From positions 183,880 to 247,879 of the forward strand of contig JADNYJ010000048.1 in NCBI GenBank assembly GCA_015501075.1: a stretch of 64,000 nucleotides of DNA, read 5' to 3'. Positions 12,168-24,844 of this stretch are shown piece by piece. The notes under the pieces are model-generated. The model was not told the origin of the DNA and searched no databases. It was given only the letters and a program-made list of their open reading frames with translations. A program made the translations under genes and the position numbers. The first letter of the stretch is position 1. Every line of letters starts with the position of its first letter. This stretch comes from Gymnopilus junonius. Taxonomy: Eukaryota; Basidiomycota; Agaricomycetes; Agaricales; Galerinaceae.

Positions 12168-12926
12168 AGGACCCCGTCTATAGAGAAAAGGTCAGATCCC
12201 AGAATGATTTTTGTCCGGACGCGTCAAGGACATTTTGTCCGGATTGGACCTGGCCTTCCAAATTTTGAAATTTTGTCGGACGTTAGATCAGGCGGTTTTT
12301 GTGTCCGATAGCGGATTTGGCCCCTCTAGGGCAAAAAGTGGGGGAGCGCTCGCATCCTTGTCCAGAGCCCGGAGGCGAAATCAGAGGGGACTGCTATGCC
12401 TGAGTTTTCGTCAGTGACCCTGCTCGGAGTTTGTTCCAGTTGTAAATTTTGCCCAATCCAATCCAATCTTTTTTGTCGAATGGTATATCATCATCCTCGA
12501 GTGCTACCACTGCCATGACTCCTTGAAGGAAAACGGTGTAGTCCCTTTGTAATATGAGGAAGCCTTGAGCTTTACGAGCGAGTAGGAAGAGGTGAAAAAG
12601 TTGCCGAATTATTTTTCTCTGATCAAGGCTGAGTACCTACATTGTTTGCTCTAAAGGATTGCAATGCCAATAAAAATATGTCAAGTGGGGGAGACGAACA
12701 CAAGCCTCAGCACCTCATAGCCATGATCTACCTTTACCATTTCACTACCATGTCTATATGTCCGGACATATGTTTACTTTACGAGACTTCCTTCCTTCTG
12801 TCCGGATAGAGCTTAGACCGATTTGGATTTTGCCAATTCTGTCCGGATAAAAATGTGGCCGTTGCTCAAAAATCGTCAAAATTTGTCCGGATAGGATCTG
12901 ACCGTTCCTGCTATAGACCGGGTCCT
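12168..12926. mobile_element. Non-autonomous hAT-like DNA transposon (MITE), 759 bp
   Basis: The ends are imperfect inverted repeats. The left end starts aggaccccgtctatag and continues aaggtcagatcc. The right end reversed starts aggacccggtctatag and continues cggtcagatcc. An 8-bp direct duplication flanks the element, the size typical of hAT insertions. The motif ttgtccgga and close variants occur about seven times, mostly near the two ends, as expected for subterminal transposase-binding repeats. There is no coding capacity. The terminal bases do not match the commonest hAT consensus (CAGGG), so the superfamily rests mainly on duplication size. Confidence 0.75.
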
Positions 12927-12934
12927 AGAATGAT
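12927..12934. repeat. Target-site duplication (8 bp) of hAT-like MITE, right
   Basis: Exact copy of 12160-12167, directly after the right inverted repeat. Confidence 0.75.
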
Positions 12935-13321
12935 CCAATGCAAACATCATTTTCTAAAAATGGCCTGCATCAATCCATCGAAGACGATCAGTACACTCAC
13001 GAACAATCTTCACGGCTCTGCGGTACACGCCATCTAATGATGAGAACATTCCATACTTGTAAGCGAATTTCCTGTACTAGAGTCAGCGGTCGCTAAACAG
13101 CTTATAGTTGAGGTTAATTAACACAGAGGACCATAAGGGTCAATTTGAACAGGGCGGTGTACAGGTAACAATCTGGGCGGTATATAGATTTTTTTCGATG
13201 CGATTATCGATAACGGATGGTTGAATGTGGTGAGCAGGTTACATAGGTTCTGTGCATTATGGCGCTTTTTTGAAAGGTGCATGTACATACACTTTCCGGT
13301 TTGAGATTTTGATTTATGCGG

Positions 13322-15158
13322 TTAGACGGTGAGCTTTTTGGTCATCCGACTTACGTATACCAGAAGAACCGTATACTTCCCCGTCCGATAAAGACTCGAC
13401 CACATGGTGGACGATCCCAGGGCTATCCAGGGTCCGTTTCCTGGCATGAGTGTCACGCCTTTGACGACGAGGATTTGCTTCAAGCTCGATAATCCCAGAA
13501 GTCTGTCGAATGAAAAGAAATTTTCAGGATTGTGCAATCCAGGAAAGAAACTCCTTACCATTCCTAACGTGGTCTTCCTGAAGAGGACGTTGCTCTCCTC
13601 CTCATCTGACTGCCCAGTGAGGTTATTCCACCCAGCACGTGCATTGAGACTGAAAAGAGAAATTTGGTCCCTGTCGTGGCTGCATTGACAAGATACGTAC
13701 CTGCTGAGAAGGGAATTTGTGTACAGCTTTGAGAGAGGGAGATCCCAAAAGAAGTTCCTGCGCAATACATATTCAGATAATAAAGGACGTCCAACACTGA
13801 ACGAGGACTGACAATGTCGTGTGCTAAAAGAACATCAGGTTTAGTTGAGAGCTCGCATTATTTGAGATAGTTTTTACTAACTTTAACCGTCAAAAAAATG
13901 ACAACATCCGCAGTGGCGAAAATTGCTGTGATCAAACCTGTCTGAACAGTAACTAGGGTCGAGAGGAAGCATCAAAAATAATGTAATAACGAAGATACGT
14001 AGAGTCTTACGTCGGATAATCCTTGCGATCTTGTCGTCAGTGGCTTTGACTCCCGTCTTTCGCGTGTACTTTTTGGTGAAAGAAATCAATAATTTTAGAT
14101 AATAACGCAAAAATGAAACTCACAAGGGACCAAGATAGAGACACGGTGATGAGCAAATCCGCTATGGCCGATGCCGCCAACCAGGTAATCACAGCTCCTT
14201 CAAACTGGCGGAAATTGGCCCATTCGCGAATAAACGATACGCAGACAGTAACAGCTATTCCACCAACTAGTATGGCAAGACATCATGTTTAGTTTGTATC
14301 GTCAAGCTTTCAAGGCGCCCAAGGACTCACTGAATGCACTGACGCCAAAGAATACAATTACGGAGGACATCAGCAATGAGCCACTTATGATCCTAATCCT
14401 CCATGCTATGAACAATTGTACCGGCATGGAAATCAGCACCTAGACAAGTGGCCTGAATAATGACCAGACAATGTAACTCATGATACCGTACCGTCACCAC
14501 TGGGTCTAAGTTGCAAAGCGCTTGTCAACAATAGCCAGGAAGCACAGGAAAAGAAGAAGGTACCCGCGATAATCACTGAAATTACGTGAATTCAGTCCCT
14601 TCAGGAAACGAGGGGGAAGAAATGAAGAAGCGCGTACTTAGTGGTGCGACTAAAAGGGACGATGGTAGACCTATAAACACAATGAGATTTGAAAGACGGG
14701 AAAAGTCCTATCCCTGCACAGCTTACCGTAGTTGAGTACAAGGGGCTCAAAAATCAAGCCTATATCAAACACGGTATTTGCGGTTTCCAAAAAAAACAAA
14801 TATAGAACCTGAAATGATTTAAAATCTCGGCCATTTGACATAGGGTAAGATAGAATGCCTCACAAAAAAACGAATCCATTTTGGGTCCCTAAATAACCGT
14901 GTAGATAAGAAAATGATTTGGAGTATTCCAAGACGAATTTACTTACTTCCCGTATGTTTGATAATAAAATGAACGCCTTACCAATATTAAGAAATTGGGT
15001 CGACAGGAAGCGATGGAACAACACACCTGCGTAAGGCAGACCTGGAGACAGAATAACTGTGAGTGATACAAAGTACTTGGCCTTTATATATCAAAACTCA
15101 CTCCATATAAAATCGCATTCACAACAACACCCAGGAGCAATGGACCAAATCTATCCAT
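13322..15158 (-). CDS. DUF6534-type multi-pass membrane protein
   Basis: The start MDRFGPLLLGVVVNAILYG at 15158 is the typical first membrane segment of this Agaricomycete family. It is followed on the minus strand by exon pieces such as LYLFFLETANTVFDIGLIF and a conserved late region (DLPLSKLYTNSLLS, then LNARAGWNN) that marks DUF6534. The stop is at 13322-13324. About seven transmembrane helices are expected, split by at least eight short introns. The hydrophilic tail after LNARAGWNN is low in recognisable motifs. Function is unknown in the family; members are often expanded in mushrooms. Exact exon limits in the middle are uncertain. Confidence 0.75.
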
Positions 15159-16315
15159 AAATCGTCAATCTCTGGGTCATGAAGTATGATTTGAAACGTA
15201 CAGAAGAGAGACTGATGGCATCTTTATTGGCTTCTGGACCACTGCAAATTAGACGATGGAGGGACGAAGGGAAACCACCCAAATGCTACTCGCAGATTGC
15301 AATTTATATCGATCTCGTTCGGGTTTTTCTCATCGCTTCTTCCCTCCACTGGTTGGCGAACCCCGGAGATGTCCAGGGTCCTGGCCGGTGGAGACCAAAA
15401 GGTTATTCTTTTGATCCCTAGGAGTAGTACTGTATTAAGTAAGCCCTAGGGCCTTGGGGGCACCAACAGTCGGTGATCGCGAATCAACAGTGAGAAGAAA
15501 AAGGGAAAAGGTCATTCCTGGATGGTTACATTCTTGGAATAAGACACGCTCGGATTTATCAATCTCAATATCTTAGGCCCGGGTCCCGAAAAGTATTTAC
15601 TTGGTCTAGGTCGCCATTATCTCTTGCTTGCCAGTATTGATCCTAATTGTTGAATGACATGTTTCTCATTCTGGGGAGACTGGGCCTTTTCTGTAGGCCC
15701 TTATCGACATTCCTTGCCGTCAAGATCAATGAACGGACTGGACAAAAGGCCCATGTAACCTTAAAAACGCCAACAACGCATCAGTTAGGCGAAGCTGAGT
15801 TTTAATTTGCAATACTGCTTACTTCTGTGTTTAGCAGGACGAAGTAACCTTGTCGTATCAGAATCACGGTTTTTGAGGGACCATCTACTCATGTTCACGA
15901 GCCCGTCGCTCTGGTCACCTTAAATCCAGCAATACGTTGTTGAAACCAGACATCAGATCTGTCTTGAAGTTGCAGTGCGGCGTTACCTCCATTTGGTATT
16001 CCAAGCTCAGTCCACATGGGTGTCCACCAGCAAAGTTGATTATGACCCGTGACTTTCGGTATCCTGAGGAACAAGACTGTCAATCAGTTTCGCGTGGAAA
16101 GCATTTTGGCAGTCTCAGGGCTTCTGGAAACTGCGAATTAACACCGATGGCCCCAGGCCCAGGAGAATATTTCTTCCCAACGCCCACAATCAGAATAGGC
16201 TAAATTGACAGTTCAATTTTATTATGGCCCGGACTAACAGCGGTTCACATTCCCACTTACTTCCGCCCTTGCTGCAAGCCGTCTAGTTATTTTCGAGACC
16301 CACGACTCAAAGACT
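15159..16315. other. Intergenic region, no supported gene
   Basis: Short open frames on both strands lack motifs. This is the upstream region shared by the DUF6534 gene (minus) and the monooxygenase (plus), and it forms the left border of the metabolic block. Confidence 0.45.
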
Positions 16316-18588
16316 ATGACGTTCGATCCAAACCAGTCTTCAAACAGGATCAAGTTGCTCTCTGAGCCTGTGGGCATCCTTGGAGCCGGAATTGCGGGCC
16401 TTATAAATGCACACGTCCTTCTCCAAGATGGTTTCACGGACGTTACGATAATCACCCGTGATCCCTCTGTTGGCGGTGTATGGTCAAGAGATAGAGTGTA
16501 CCCCGGCTTATGCATTAACAAGTGCGTCCTATATTTGTATATTTGAGTCGATCATCCTGTTGGCTGACACTCGGTCTTACTATAGCGTCCATGGCGAGTA
16601 CCGGTTCTCCTACTTGGAGATGCCGCCTCCAGAAGATGGGGCAGAGACCGGAGGTCATATAACCGGCATGGGGATGTGCGACTACCTGGAGACGTTCTAC
16701 ATGAAGTTCCTCCAAGATAAGGCGGCGTTCAAGTTTAAGACCGAGATTCTCAATGTGAAGAGGAACGACAATGGCTTATGGGAAGTTAGGGTGGAGGACC
16801 TGTCTTTCGGAAAGGTTGATATCTTGAACTTCGCACGTATCGTTTTATGTACTGGAGTGGGTGATTTTTTTCTTCTTTTTTCTTTTGAAATTAGAAAACC
16901 CGGGCTGATTTATCTTTGAAGGGTTGTAGCAATCCCAAAATTCCCCGCCGGCTTAGATTTGGAAGCTGCAAACAAGGCGCAATTCAGAGGGATAGTCATC
17001 CATTCTTCAGAATTCCGGATGAGATACGATGATATCCTTGCAGCTGTTAAGCCAATAGGGTCTAGCAACGACCAGAAGACGGGTACAATCGTTGTAGTCG
17101 GCGGTGGAAATCAGCCATGGAGTACGTTACTTTTCTCAATTGTCTCAAGGATTTCAAAGTTCTGAACCGTGCTTTTCCAAGTATTTGCGCCAAACTGGCC
17201 AATGAAGGACGGAAAGTGATTAACGTCTTCGAAGCATCAGATGTTTTCTTAGCTTCGACATCAGCACTCCCAGCATCTATCAGGAAAAGCAGGTCTGTAC
17301 TATACTGGCGCTTTGCCATTTCTGAGACTGACAAATTTCAAGGTTCCTAAGCCTCTTATCGCCTCATATTGTTCTGAGAACGCGCCTCGAGTTTGTCCAA
17401 TGTTCTTTCAATAAAATCTCCGCCTTTAACATTCAAGTCTGCAGGCGCTTCCTCCACACGACAGCTCTCGGCAGCTGGATCACACATTCCATCCTGAGAA
17501 AACTTGAAGAAAGTTCTGTATGTTAAATATCCACTTCCTCATCATCAATCGACTAACTGGGCTTCTTTTAGTTCTCCGCCTATAATATACCCAAAGATTC
17601 ACCACTCAGGAATACTCCGTCTTTCTTCTGGGGCATCAGAACCAACGACGAAGGACGCGTTCACCCAAATGCATATTACTCTCTTGTCAACGCTGGAAAG
17701 ATTCAACTCGAAGCTCCGGCGAAGGCCATTGGTTATTCGAGGGACAGCAAGTCCGTCATATTGAACAATGGAGCGGAACTGGCTGCCGAAGTCGTCATCC
17801 TGGCCACTGGTTGGCAGAGTTCCTGGGCAAAGATCTTCGATAGTGAGTACATTCCCATTGTTCAACTCTTTTGTACAGACTCTGAATTATCAACAGAAGC
17901 AACAGCGGCAGAATTAGGAATTGGACGCCATCAGCCTACTATCAACCTTCAAAGTGTACCGGAATGGAATTATAAAACGCTTAGAAATCCACCTGCCGTT
18001 CATCCAGAGAACGAGACGCAGAAGTACGTTATGTCAGTATACCGTGGTTTAGTACCAGCCAGAAACATTCAGAATCGTGACTTTGCTATCGCTGGTGCTT
18101 TGGTGAGCAGTAAAGATTTCATCTTGGTCGACAGATCTCAACTTCGCCCCTGCTTTTTAGTTCTCTGCCAATAACGGTTATACCAGCGAGGTTGCTGCCC
18201 ACTGGATATCAGGTTACTTCCAAGGTGATCCTATGCGCCTCCCGCCATCTGCTGAGGAAGCTATAAGACATGCCGAAACCCGGTCTGTTTGGATGAGGCG
18301 TCGGTATCCAAATATGCTATCCTGGGTTAATGAGAGTTACAGCTGCTCGCTTGACTTCTGGACGTGCGTCTTTTACCATTACATCCGCGTTTATCGATTT
18401 ACTCAGTACATTTCGTCAGGTGGCCACAAGCTGCAGATGAGTTACTTGAAGATATGTATCTGCAGAGTAGGCGCAGCGGGGGAAATTGGTTCACGTGGCC
18501 ATTCAAGGTCATCGACCTCAAGGAGCTGGCGACCTTGAAGGAGGAGAGGGCAGCTCTGAGGCTAAAAGGGGGTTCATCCCTGGCGTAA
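16316..18588 (+). CDS. Flavin-containing monooxygenase-like protein (FAD/NADPH)
   Basis: The protein starts MTFDPNQSSNRIKLLSE at 16316. An FAD-binding Rossmann motif GILGAGIAGL lies at about residues 20-30, then GGVWSRDRVYPGL, and a second NADPH-type glycine motif IVVVGGG at about residue 190. ILATGW further on is the ATG-containing motif common to FMO/Baeyer-Villiger-like enzymes. The C-terminal exon ends at TAA 18586-18588. Six or more short introns fit. Directly after IVVVGGG the frame slips by one base at an A-run (17108-17110); with one more A the expected KSAMDICAKL would follow. Otherwise the gene is well preserved. In the neighbourhood it would be an oxidation enzyme acting on a lipophilic product; substrate unknown. 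Confidence 0.85.
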
Positions 18589-18812
18589 GGATGTTACCTT
18601 TTCTACTGCTGGGGAGATATATTGCAGGCCTCAGTGCTCATCACATGTCAAGAACCTTTCTTGATAGTAACATCAGAAAATACTGCGGACATCTTCCTAA
18701 TAAGAGAACGTTAGAACTAAAATTGCGGACATAAGACACCAGGATCTACAGCGGGGATGGGATAACAAAGTGTAATTCCCGGCAAAAAGGGGTTGAAAAG
18801 GTATAAGGATTA

Positions 18813-21800
18813 TCACCGTTTGCTGAGCGCCTGCAATTGCACAAACTCGTAGTAACTGCCACGCAAAGCCAATAATTGATCGTGCGTTCCAACCTCCTTT
18901 ACACGTCCGTCTTTCATGAAGAAACTGTAAAATGATCATCAGACACTCGTTAAACGGGTGGCACGTAGGACATACATTCGATCTGCATTTTGGATGGTTG
19001 ATAGACGATGAGCTACAGCAATCGTTGTACGGCCTTAGCTGCTTGGTCCAATGCTTCTTGGACGACCTTTTCAGAATTGGAGTCCAGCGCAGAAGTCGCC
19101 TAAGATGCCTAGAATATCAGAAATATGCCTCAAATTAATATTTGAAACAATGCCGACCTCGTCCAATAACAGCACTTTAGGATTGCGTAGCAAGGCACGG
19201 GCTATTGCGATGCGTTCTACAACCAGGGTGTGGTTAAAATTATTAGATCACATTAATTGACCAGATACTAACGTTTTTGACCTCCAGAGAGCTGGGACCC
19301 TTTGCCACCTACTTCAGTATTAAAGCCGCTGCAAATGATAATATTCAGTCATTAAGCTAATCACCATAAATCAAGTCACGTACTTCGGAAGACTTTCAAT
19401 GAATTCCAGAATATTTGCGCCTCGACATGCGCTTTCAATTTCTTCCTGAGTAACTTCGGACCGAGGCTTGATGGATCCGAGCAGAATATTGAAGCGAACT
19501 GTTCCGGCATAGAGAGTAGGTTCTTGTGATACTAATGCCAAGTGCTTGCGATATTCCTGGACATTGAGGTCCGATATCCTTTCGCCATCGAGCTGATATA
19601 TTTAGTGCGTTATTTGCTACTGGAATCGTGAAATTAATTGCTCACATGAACCTCTCCAGAAAGTGGGTCATAAAATCGCTCTATCAACTGGATGCTGCAT
19701 TGGAACAGACCTCAGGACATTTCTGGGCAGCAAATCGACAAGAAGATCTCACATCGTGCTCTTGCCAGATCCACTGGCACCCACTAGGGCGACATATGTT
19801 CCTGGTTCAATCTCGAATGAAAGCCCACTCAGTACTCGAACACCTGGGCGCGTGGGGTATCGGAAGTGGACATCTTCAAAGCGGATATGACCCTGGATAG
19901 TTTTGTCTTTGATGATGTCGCCTTCTTCAGACTCGGCATCAATCTCAGGGGCCATATCAAGGAGCTTGATAATATCCGAACCAGCTCCTCTGGCAGAAGA
20001 GATGTCAGGGACATACTGGAAGACGTTGCCCGCCTGCATCGCGCCGAACGTCGCGCTCTAGAAAAATTAAAAGTTCAGGTGCAAGTTTTCAGAAGCAAAG
20101 GTTGAAAAAGTTACCAGGAGACCAATAAAGAACTGGAAGATAGTGGCCTCCCGACGGGATACAAGGCCAGCGCCGTACCAAAAGATCAAGGCAATAACGA
20201 AGAAGTTAAGGCCCTGAGAAAAGGCATACAACAAATTGCTCCAAACAGATGCCCGATTCGAAGCACGAAGAGGCCCTTCCAAACTCTGACTATATAATTG
20301 AACACAACTGTCCTCCCTCGTAAGGGCAGCGACAGTGCGGATCGATGCGGCGGCTTCACAGGCAAGTTGTGCGGAACTTTGATGGGCTTTCTTGTTCGCC
20401 TGATCTTTGAGAATGACGACGCGCTGTCAACGTTCTGACGCCTCAGCAAATAATAAGTTTTGAAATACCCTTCACGTGCTTACCAGACGCACAAAACCGA
20501 CTGAGACGAGAAGGGGAGCACATGCTTTTATGGAGAACAAGAATCAGGGCAACGTTTGGATATCTATTGGTCAGCCTCACACACCTAGGCCAACGAGACC
20601 GACTCTCCATATGAAAACAAGGCCAAGGATGCATCCACATACAAGCGTAGAAATGGCTTGTATAATGCCACCGAGCGTGACGCCCGCTAGGCCGTCAAAT
20701 TTTTGTGGGTTATCGCTCAGCTCAGATATCAGGCTGCCAGTCTACAATCAACAATGAGTCGAGGGACGGAAAGAACAAGAATGTGCCACCTACGTTATTC
20801 TCGTCTCTGTCAAAAAATGCGACTGACAAACAAGTCAGCAACAAGCCTATAAGTACTCTGGCGACACAAGAGTACTCACTGTCCTGTCGCAGCAAGGATT
20901 TGAAACTCAAACTGCGCAGCCTGGAAATGAGGTTTGCAGCTGCTGCATTGAACATATAACCTTGAAGTGTGAGACTGAGCGCGGCGACGATGGCCAGAAT
21001 AAAAAACCTAGAAAAAAAGGTAAGCAAACGGACTGGCAGCCCAGGTCAGTGGTAGTACGAACCAAAGGGCGGTTCTATCACCAGCATGTCGGCGGTCATG
21101 GTTGTCCGTAAGGGCAAAGCCGCTTACGCCATTGGCGTAAACAACACCAAAAGCGGGGTAAATCATGCCCGAGACTGAAAAAAACGAACAAATATTGTCA
21201 GAATGACTCAACTAGCTCCCAAAGAGAGGTGGTCGAAACACTGACTGGCGGCACAAACTACGCCCACGGAATATCTTCCCCACTGAGAGCGAACAAGAGG
21301 CAACATACGCCTGAATAAATAGAAAACGCCATAATCCTCCTCATCGGAGTCATGCGTAACGATCCTCCTTCTTCGCTGTAAGATGTCGCTCGCTACGGAC
21401 CGACTGGTACTCTTCCTTCCAAGGGGAGCAACATCTTCAGGAGGTACAACCGGGGGGTCGGCTTCTGCTGCGTCTCCGGAATCTTCAGCAGTCTTGTTGG
21501 AATCAATTCCTTCACGGAGCTTCTGTGCTTCAACAAGGCGTGCGTATGCACCTCCTTTTTGAAGGAGTTCACTATGTGTGCCATGTTCGAGAACGACACC
21601 GCCGCCCATGACATAGATGACGTCAGCATTTTGAATGTAGAAAGACGGTGGGCAATGACAATTGTGGTTCGACCTTGAAAGCACTCGGCCAGTCAGCAAT
21701 TGCCTTGTATGAAAGAGTGAATCGCAAATCACCTGCAGCAGCCTTATCCAACGCCTGTTGTACGATACCCTCCGACTGCGTGTCCAAAGCACTGGTCGCC

Positions 21801-24067
21801 TCATCCAACAACAAAATTCTCGGGTCACCCACAATCGCCCTTGCAATCGCCACGCGCTGCTTCTGTCCACCAGACAACAACAGCCCACGTTCGCCAACCA
21901 GCGTGTCATATCCCGCCGGCAACTGGCAGATGAACCCATCAGCATTGGCTTCCACGCACGCCTGTTTGATAAGAGCCTCCTGTTCTTCCAGAGGCAAGTA
22001 TTCGTTAGGGGTGCCAATGAGCCCGTAAGCAACGTTCTCCTTGATAGAAGTGTTGAACAGTATAGGCTCCTGCGAGACCAACCCAATCTGCGTCCTGAGC
22101 CATTTGACGTTGAGATTTTTGACGTCTTCGCCGTCGAGCTTGACCACCCCACGTGTCGGATCATAGAACCTCTCAACGAGCGACACGATGGTGGATTTCC
22201 CAGAACCAGAGGCACCGACCAATGCAGCCGTCTTGCCGGCTTTGAACGTAATAGACAGATCTTTGACTACTTCCACGTCAGGTCGAGAAGGATAGCTGAA
22301 TGTAACGTTATCCACTTCAATCTCGCCATGCACAATTGAAGGTTTTAACCCTCCGGGGTCGGCCGAATCGATGGGCGGAATGCAGTCAATGGTTTCGTAC
22401 AGTTTTGCTGCTGCACTGCGCCCGGTTGAAATAACTGGCAAAACAAACCAAGAGGACGTGAGCTACTCCTGCAATGCCCACAGGAAGAAAATCTAATGGC
22501 TTCCCTACCTTGTACATCATTGGTAAGGCTGGTGAGTGAGATAGAACCCATCAAAATGGCCATAAACACATTAATAACCTCTCCAGTGGTCGCTATGAAC
22601 GTAATGAGAAGAGGTTGGTTTTTGCATGGCATAAGTGGACTTACCATGGCCATTGTTGATAAGAGTCGTACCAAAGCTAAAGGCTATTCAGTCGAAGACC
22701 CTGTCAGACTTCATTCTCAGAGAGAAGAGCGTCGCAGTCCCCACCTAGCCCATAAGAAGCATACACCACGAACAAGGCAGCGCCAGTTCCTATCCCTGCC
22801 ACAACGGCTATTTTCATTTCCACCTTGCGCGATTCCTCGATGCGTTCATCATATAGGCCAGTCAGAATCTTCTGTGTTCCAAACGCCTGTGCGGTGCGCA
22901 CAGTAGATATTACTTCCTCTGCAAGGCTGCCTGCTTCTGCGGTATGTTGTAAAGATAACCTGAAGACGGGAAAAAGAAAGAGAATTAGAAAAGAGGAATG
23001 ACGTCCTGATGTCATTGAAGCTCGCCGTTTGTAATTGACTAGCAATTTAGTCATGATCCCGCTAACCATCATTATGCACGGAAGAATGGAAGTCATAGCT
23101 AAAGCAAGACGCCAAGAACGTATGTATGCCAGGATGAAAGCACAGAAAAAGGCCCCAAGGGAGTTGGAAGCCAGAGCTACTTTTTCTGATATTCCGCGTT
23201 GGACGAGATCTGATGAACCACTGAGCAACTCGACGAAAAAGATAAACGGAAGATAGGGGAACTTACGGGTATCAGTCTGTATCCGACTCGTAACTTCACC
23301 TGGTCCAACAGTGTCAAAGAAAGCGATGTCTTGCCTAAGCACGGCTTGAAGGTATCGTTCGCGAATTCGCTTGGCATTTACTTCGCCAGTGTAGACCCAG
23401 ATATTCATGTACACATAAGTGAAGGCAAATATCCCGATACCTAGGGAAGAAAGTTAGTAAAGATGCAAAGAGGCAGGCCGAAGAATATAATGTTACAACG
23501 CACCAATATAAACCAGGTAAGTAGCATTATTTGCTGCGGCATGCCTGAAATTGGCGGCAGCCGCAGTAATGTTGGCTGAAGACCCTGAAATGCCCTGTTG
23601 TTCCTCAGCGAGAGCCTGCGCAAAGGCGATAAAGTCTTGAGTTAATCTGCTGAAAAGCAGCGTTATAAGTGGCTACCAAATTTTGGACTCCTTATTAAGA
23701 CTGTAAATCGATGTAGACGCGAGACCTACCTGTCCTGCACCTGCTGTTAAAGCTGCAACAAGGCCGACGAAATTGAGGAACAATTCAAAGTTTGTTGAGT
23801 ACCTGAAAGGATTCACATCCAGCGTCAACAACGAAGATTCTAGACCAGCTTTCAACAGCGAAGACCCACCGAAATAATTGTGTAAAGGGAATCGGCTTGT
23901 AGCCTGAATCGTCATCATTCGCCTCTTGGAGTGGTTCGTCTTTTCCTTCACGTTGGTCTCATATTTTCTTGGGGAGTACTCCTGAAGGCTCCTGAGCTGT
24001 TCTTGACAGAAGCCAAGAGCAGATCCTGCCCCGGATGTTGGGACTTTTCGTCCTCGACGTTAGACAT
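18813..24067 (-). CDS. ABCB-type multidrug exporter (two TMD-NBD halves)
   Basis: This is a full-length ABC transporter of the P-glycoprotein type, about 1300 residues. NBD1 (about 21620-22330) shows [28 protein letters not shown] and [14 protein letters not shown]2 (about 18813-19900) repeats [27 protein letters not shown] and [12 protein letters not shown]. Membrane exons lie between and upstream. The likely start [14 protein letters not shown] is at 24067 and the end LQALSKR-stop at 18813. Three one-base frame slips are needed: near 23950-23990, near 21635 just after the H-loop of NBD1, and at 19033-19034 just before the H-loop of NBD2. Everything else, including introns, is intact. It lies convergent to the monooxygenase and in tandem with a P450, consistent with export of the cluster product or self-protection. 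Confidence 0.9.
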
Positions 24068-24844
24068 TGCACCCTAGGGAGTCGGGATCCAAGGGGAAGG
24101 AAACGGAAAAGGTGGTGAAAAGGTGGATATCGAGGACTTATAGCGCCACACTTTACGTTATACTGTTCGGCTCCAACTGATCCTCATTACAACGGGCAAG
24201 GTTGACTTGGGCTTCATCGTGGTCGAAGCTAGAAGAAAGCCTATCCGTGATGAGATCACGAGCCCTCAAACCGCATCTTCAGGAGCTCTGCACGCACACG
24301 AAGGCTGCCCAAGCAACTTGAATGATAACGAAAAGAATAGTTTGAATAAGTGGAAAAGAATACATGTATATGGGCAGAGAACATGATGAAAAGGAAGAGA
24401 AAATTGACACTTTGTTTGTCTGTGGCACCACCTAATTTGACGGCATAGCCACCAGATGGCAGACGTAACGGCCCGAGGAAAAAAAATTTGGACTTGTCAA
24501 CTTGTCAAAAAGAATCTAAGTACCTAATACTTCAAGTTATAGTCCCCATTAGACCTTCTGGTTTATTTGGCCTTTCGTTTGCAACTTTTTTCTATGATCC
24601 TTGATTCTGCTGCGGGTTGTATTCTGGTTGTATTCTATCGGATTGGAAAACTGCCACAAAAAGGTAAAGTCCTGACAAAGTACTGAAAGTGGGTAAAGGG
24701 TAGAAGTGTTCATTTAAAAGGACTACTGTCAGTATCAATCTTTACTAAAAACTGGAAGGGTATCTAATTCTTCAGATCAGTCCCCATCAGCCTATGTGCA
24801 ATCCATTCCACTCTAAAGTGATTCATAGTTTGTACTATGCAGAA
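24068..24844. other. Intergenic region upstream of the ABC exporter
   Basis: No coding signal. This stretch contains the promoter of the ABC gene and the 3' flank of the P450. Confidence 0.45.

Noticed and set aside
15895..16083. Minus-strand open frame ending in the gap before the FMO gene
   Set aside because: Looks faintly protein-like but has no motif, partner exon or start that I can support.
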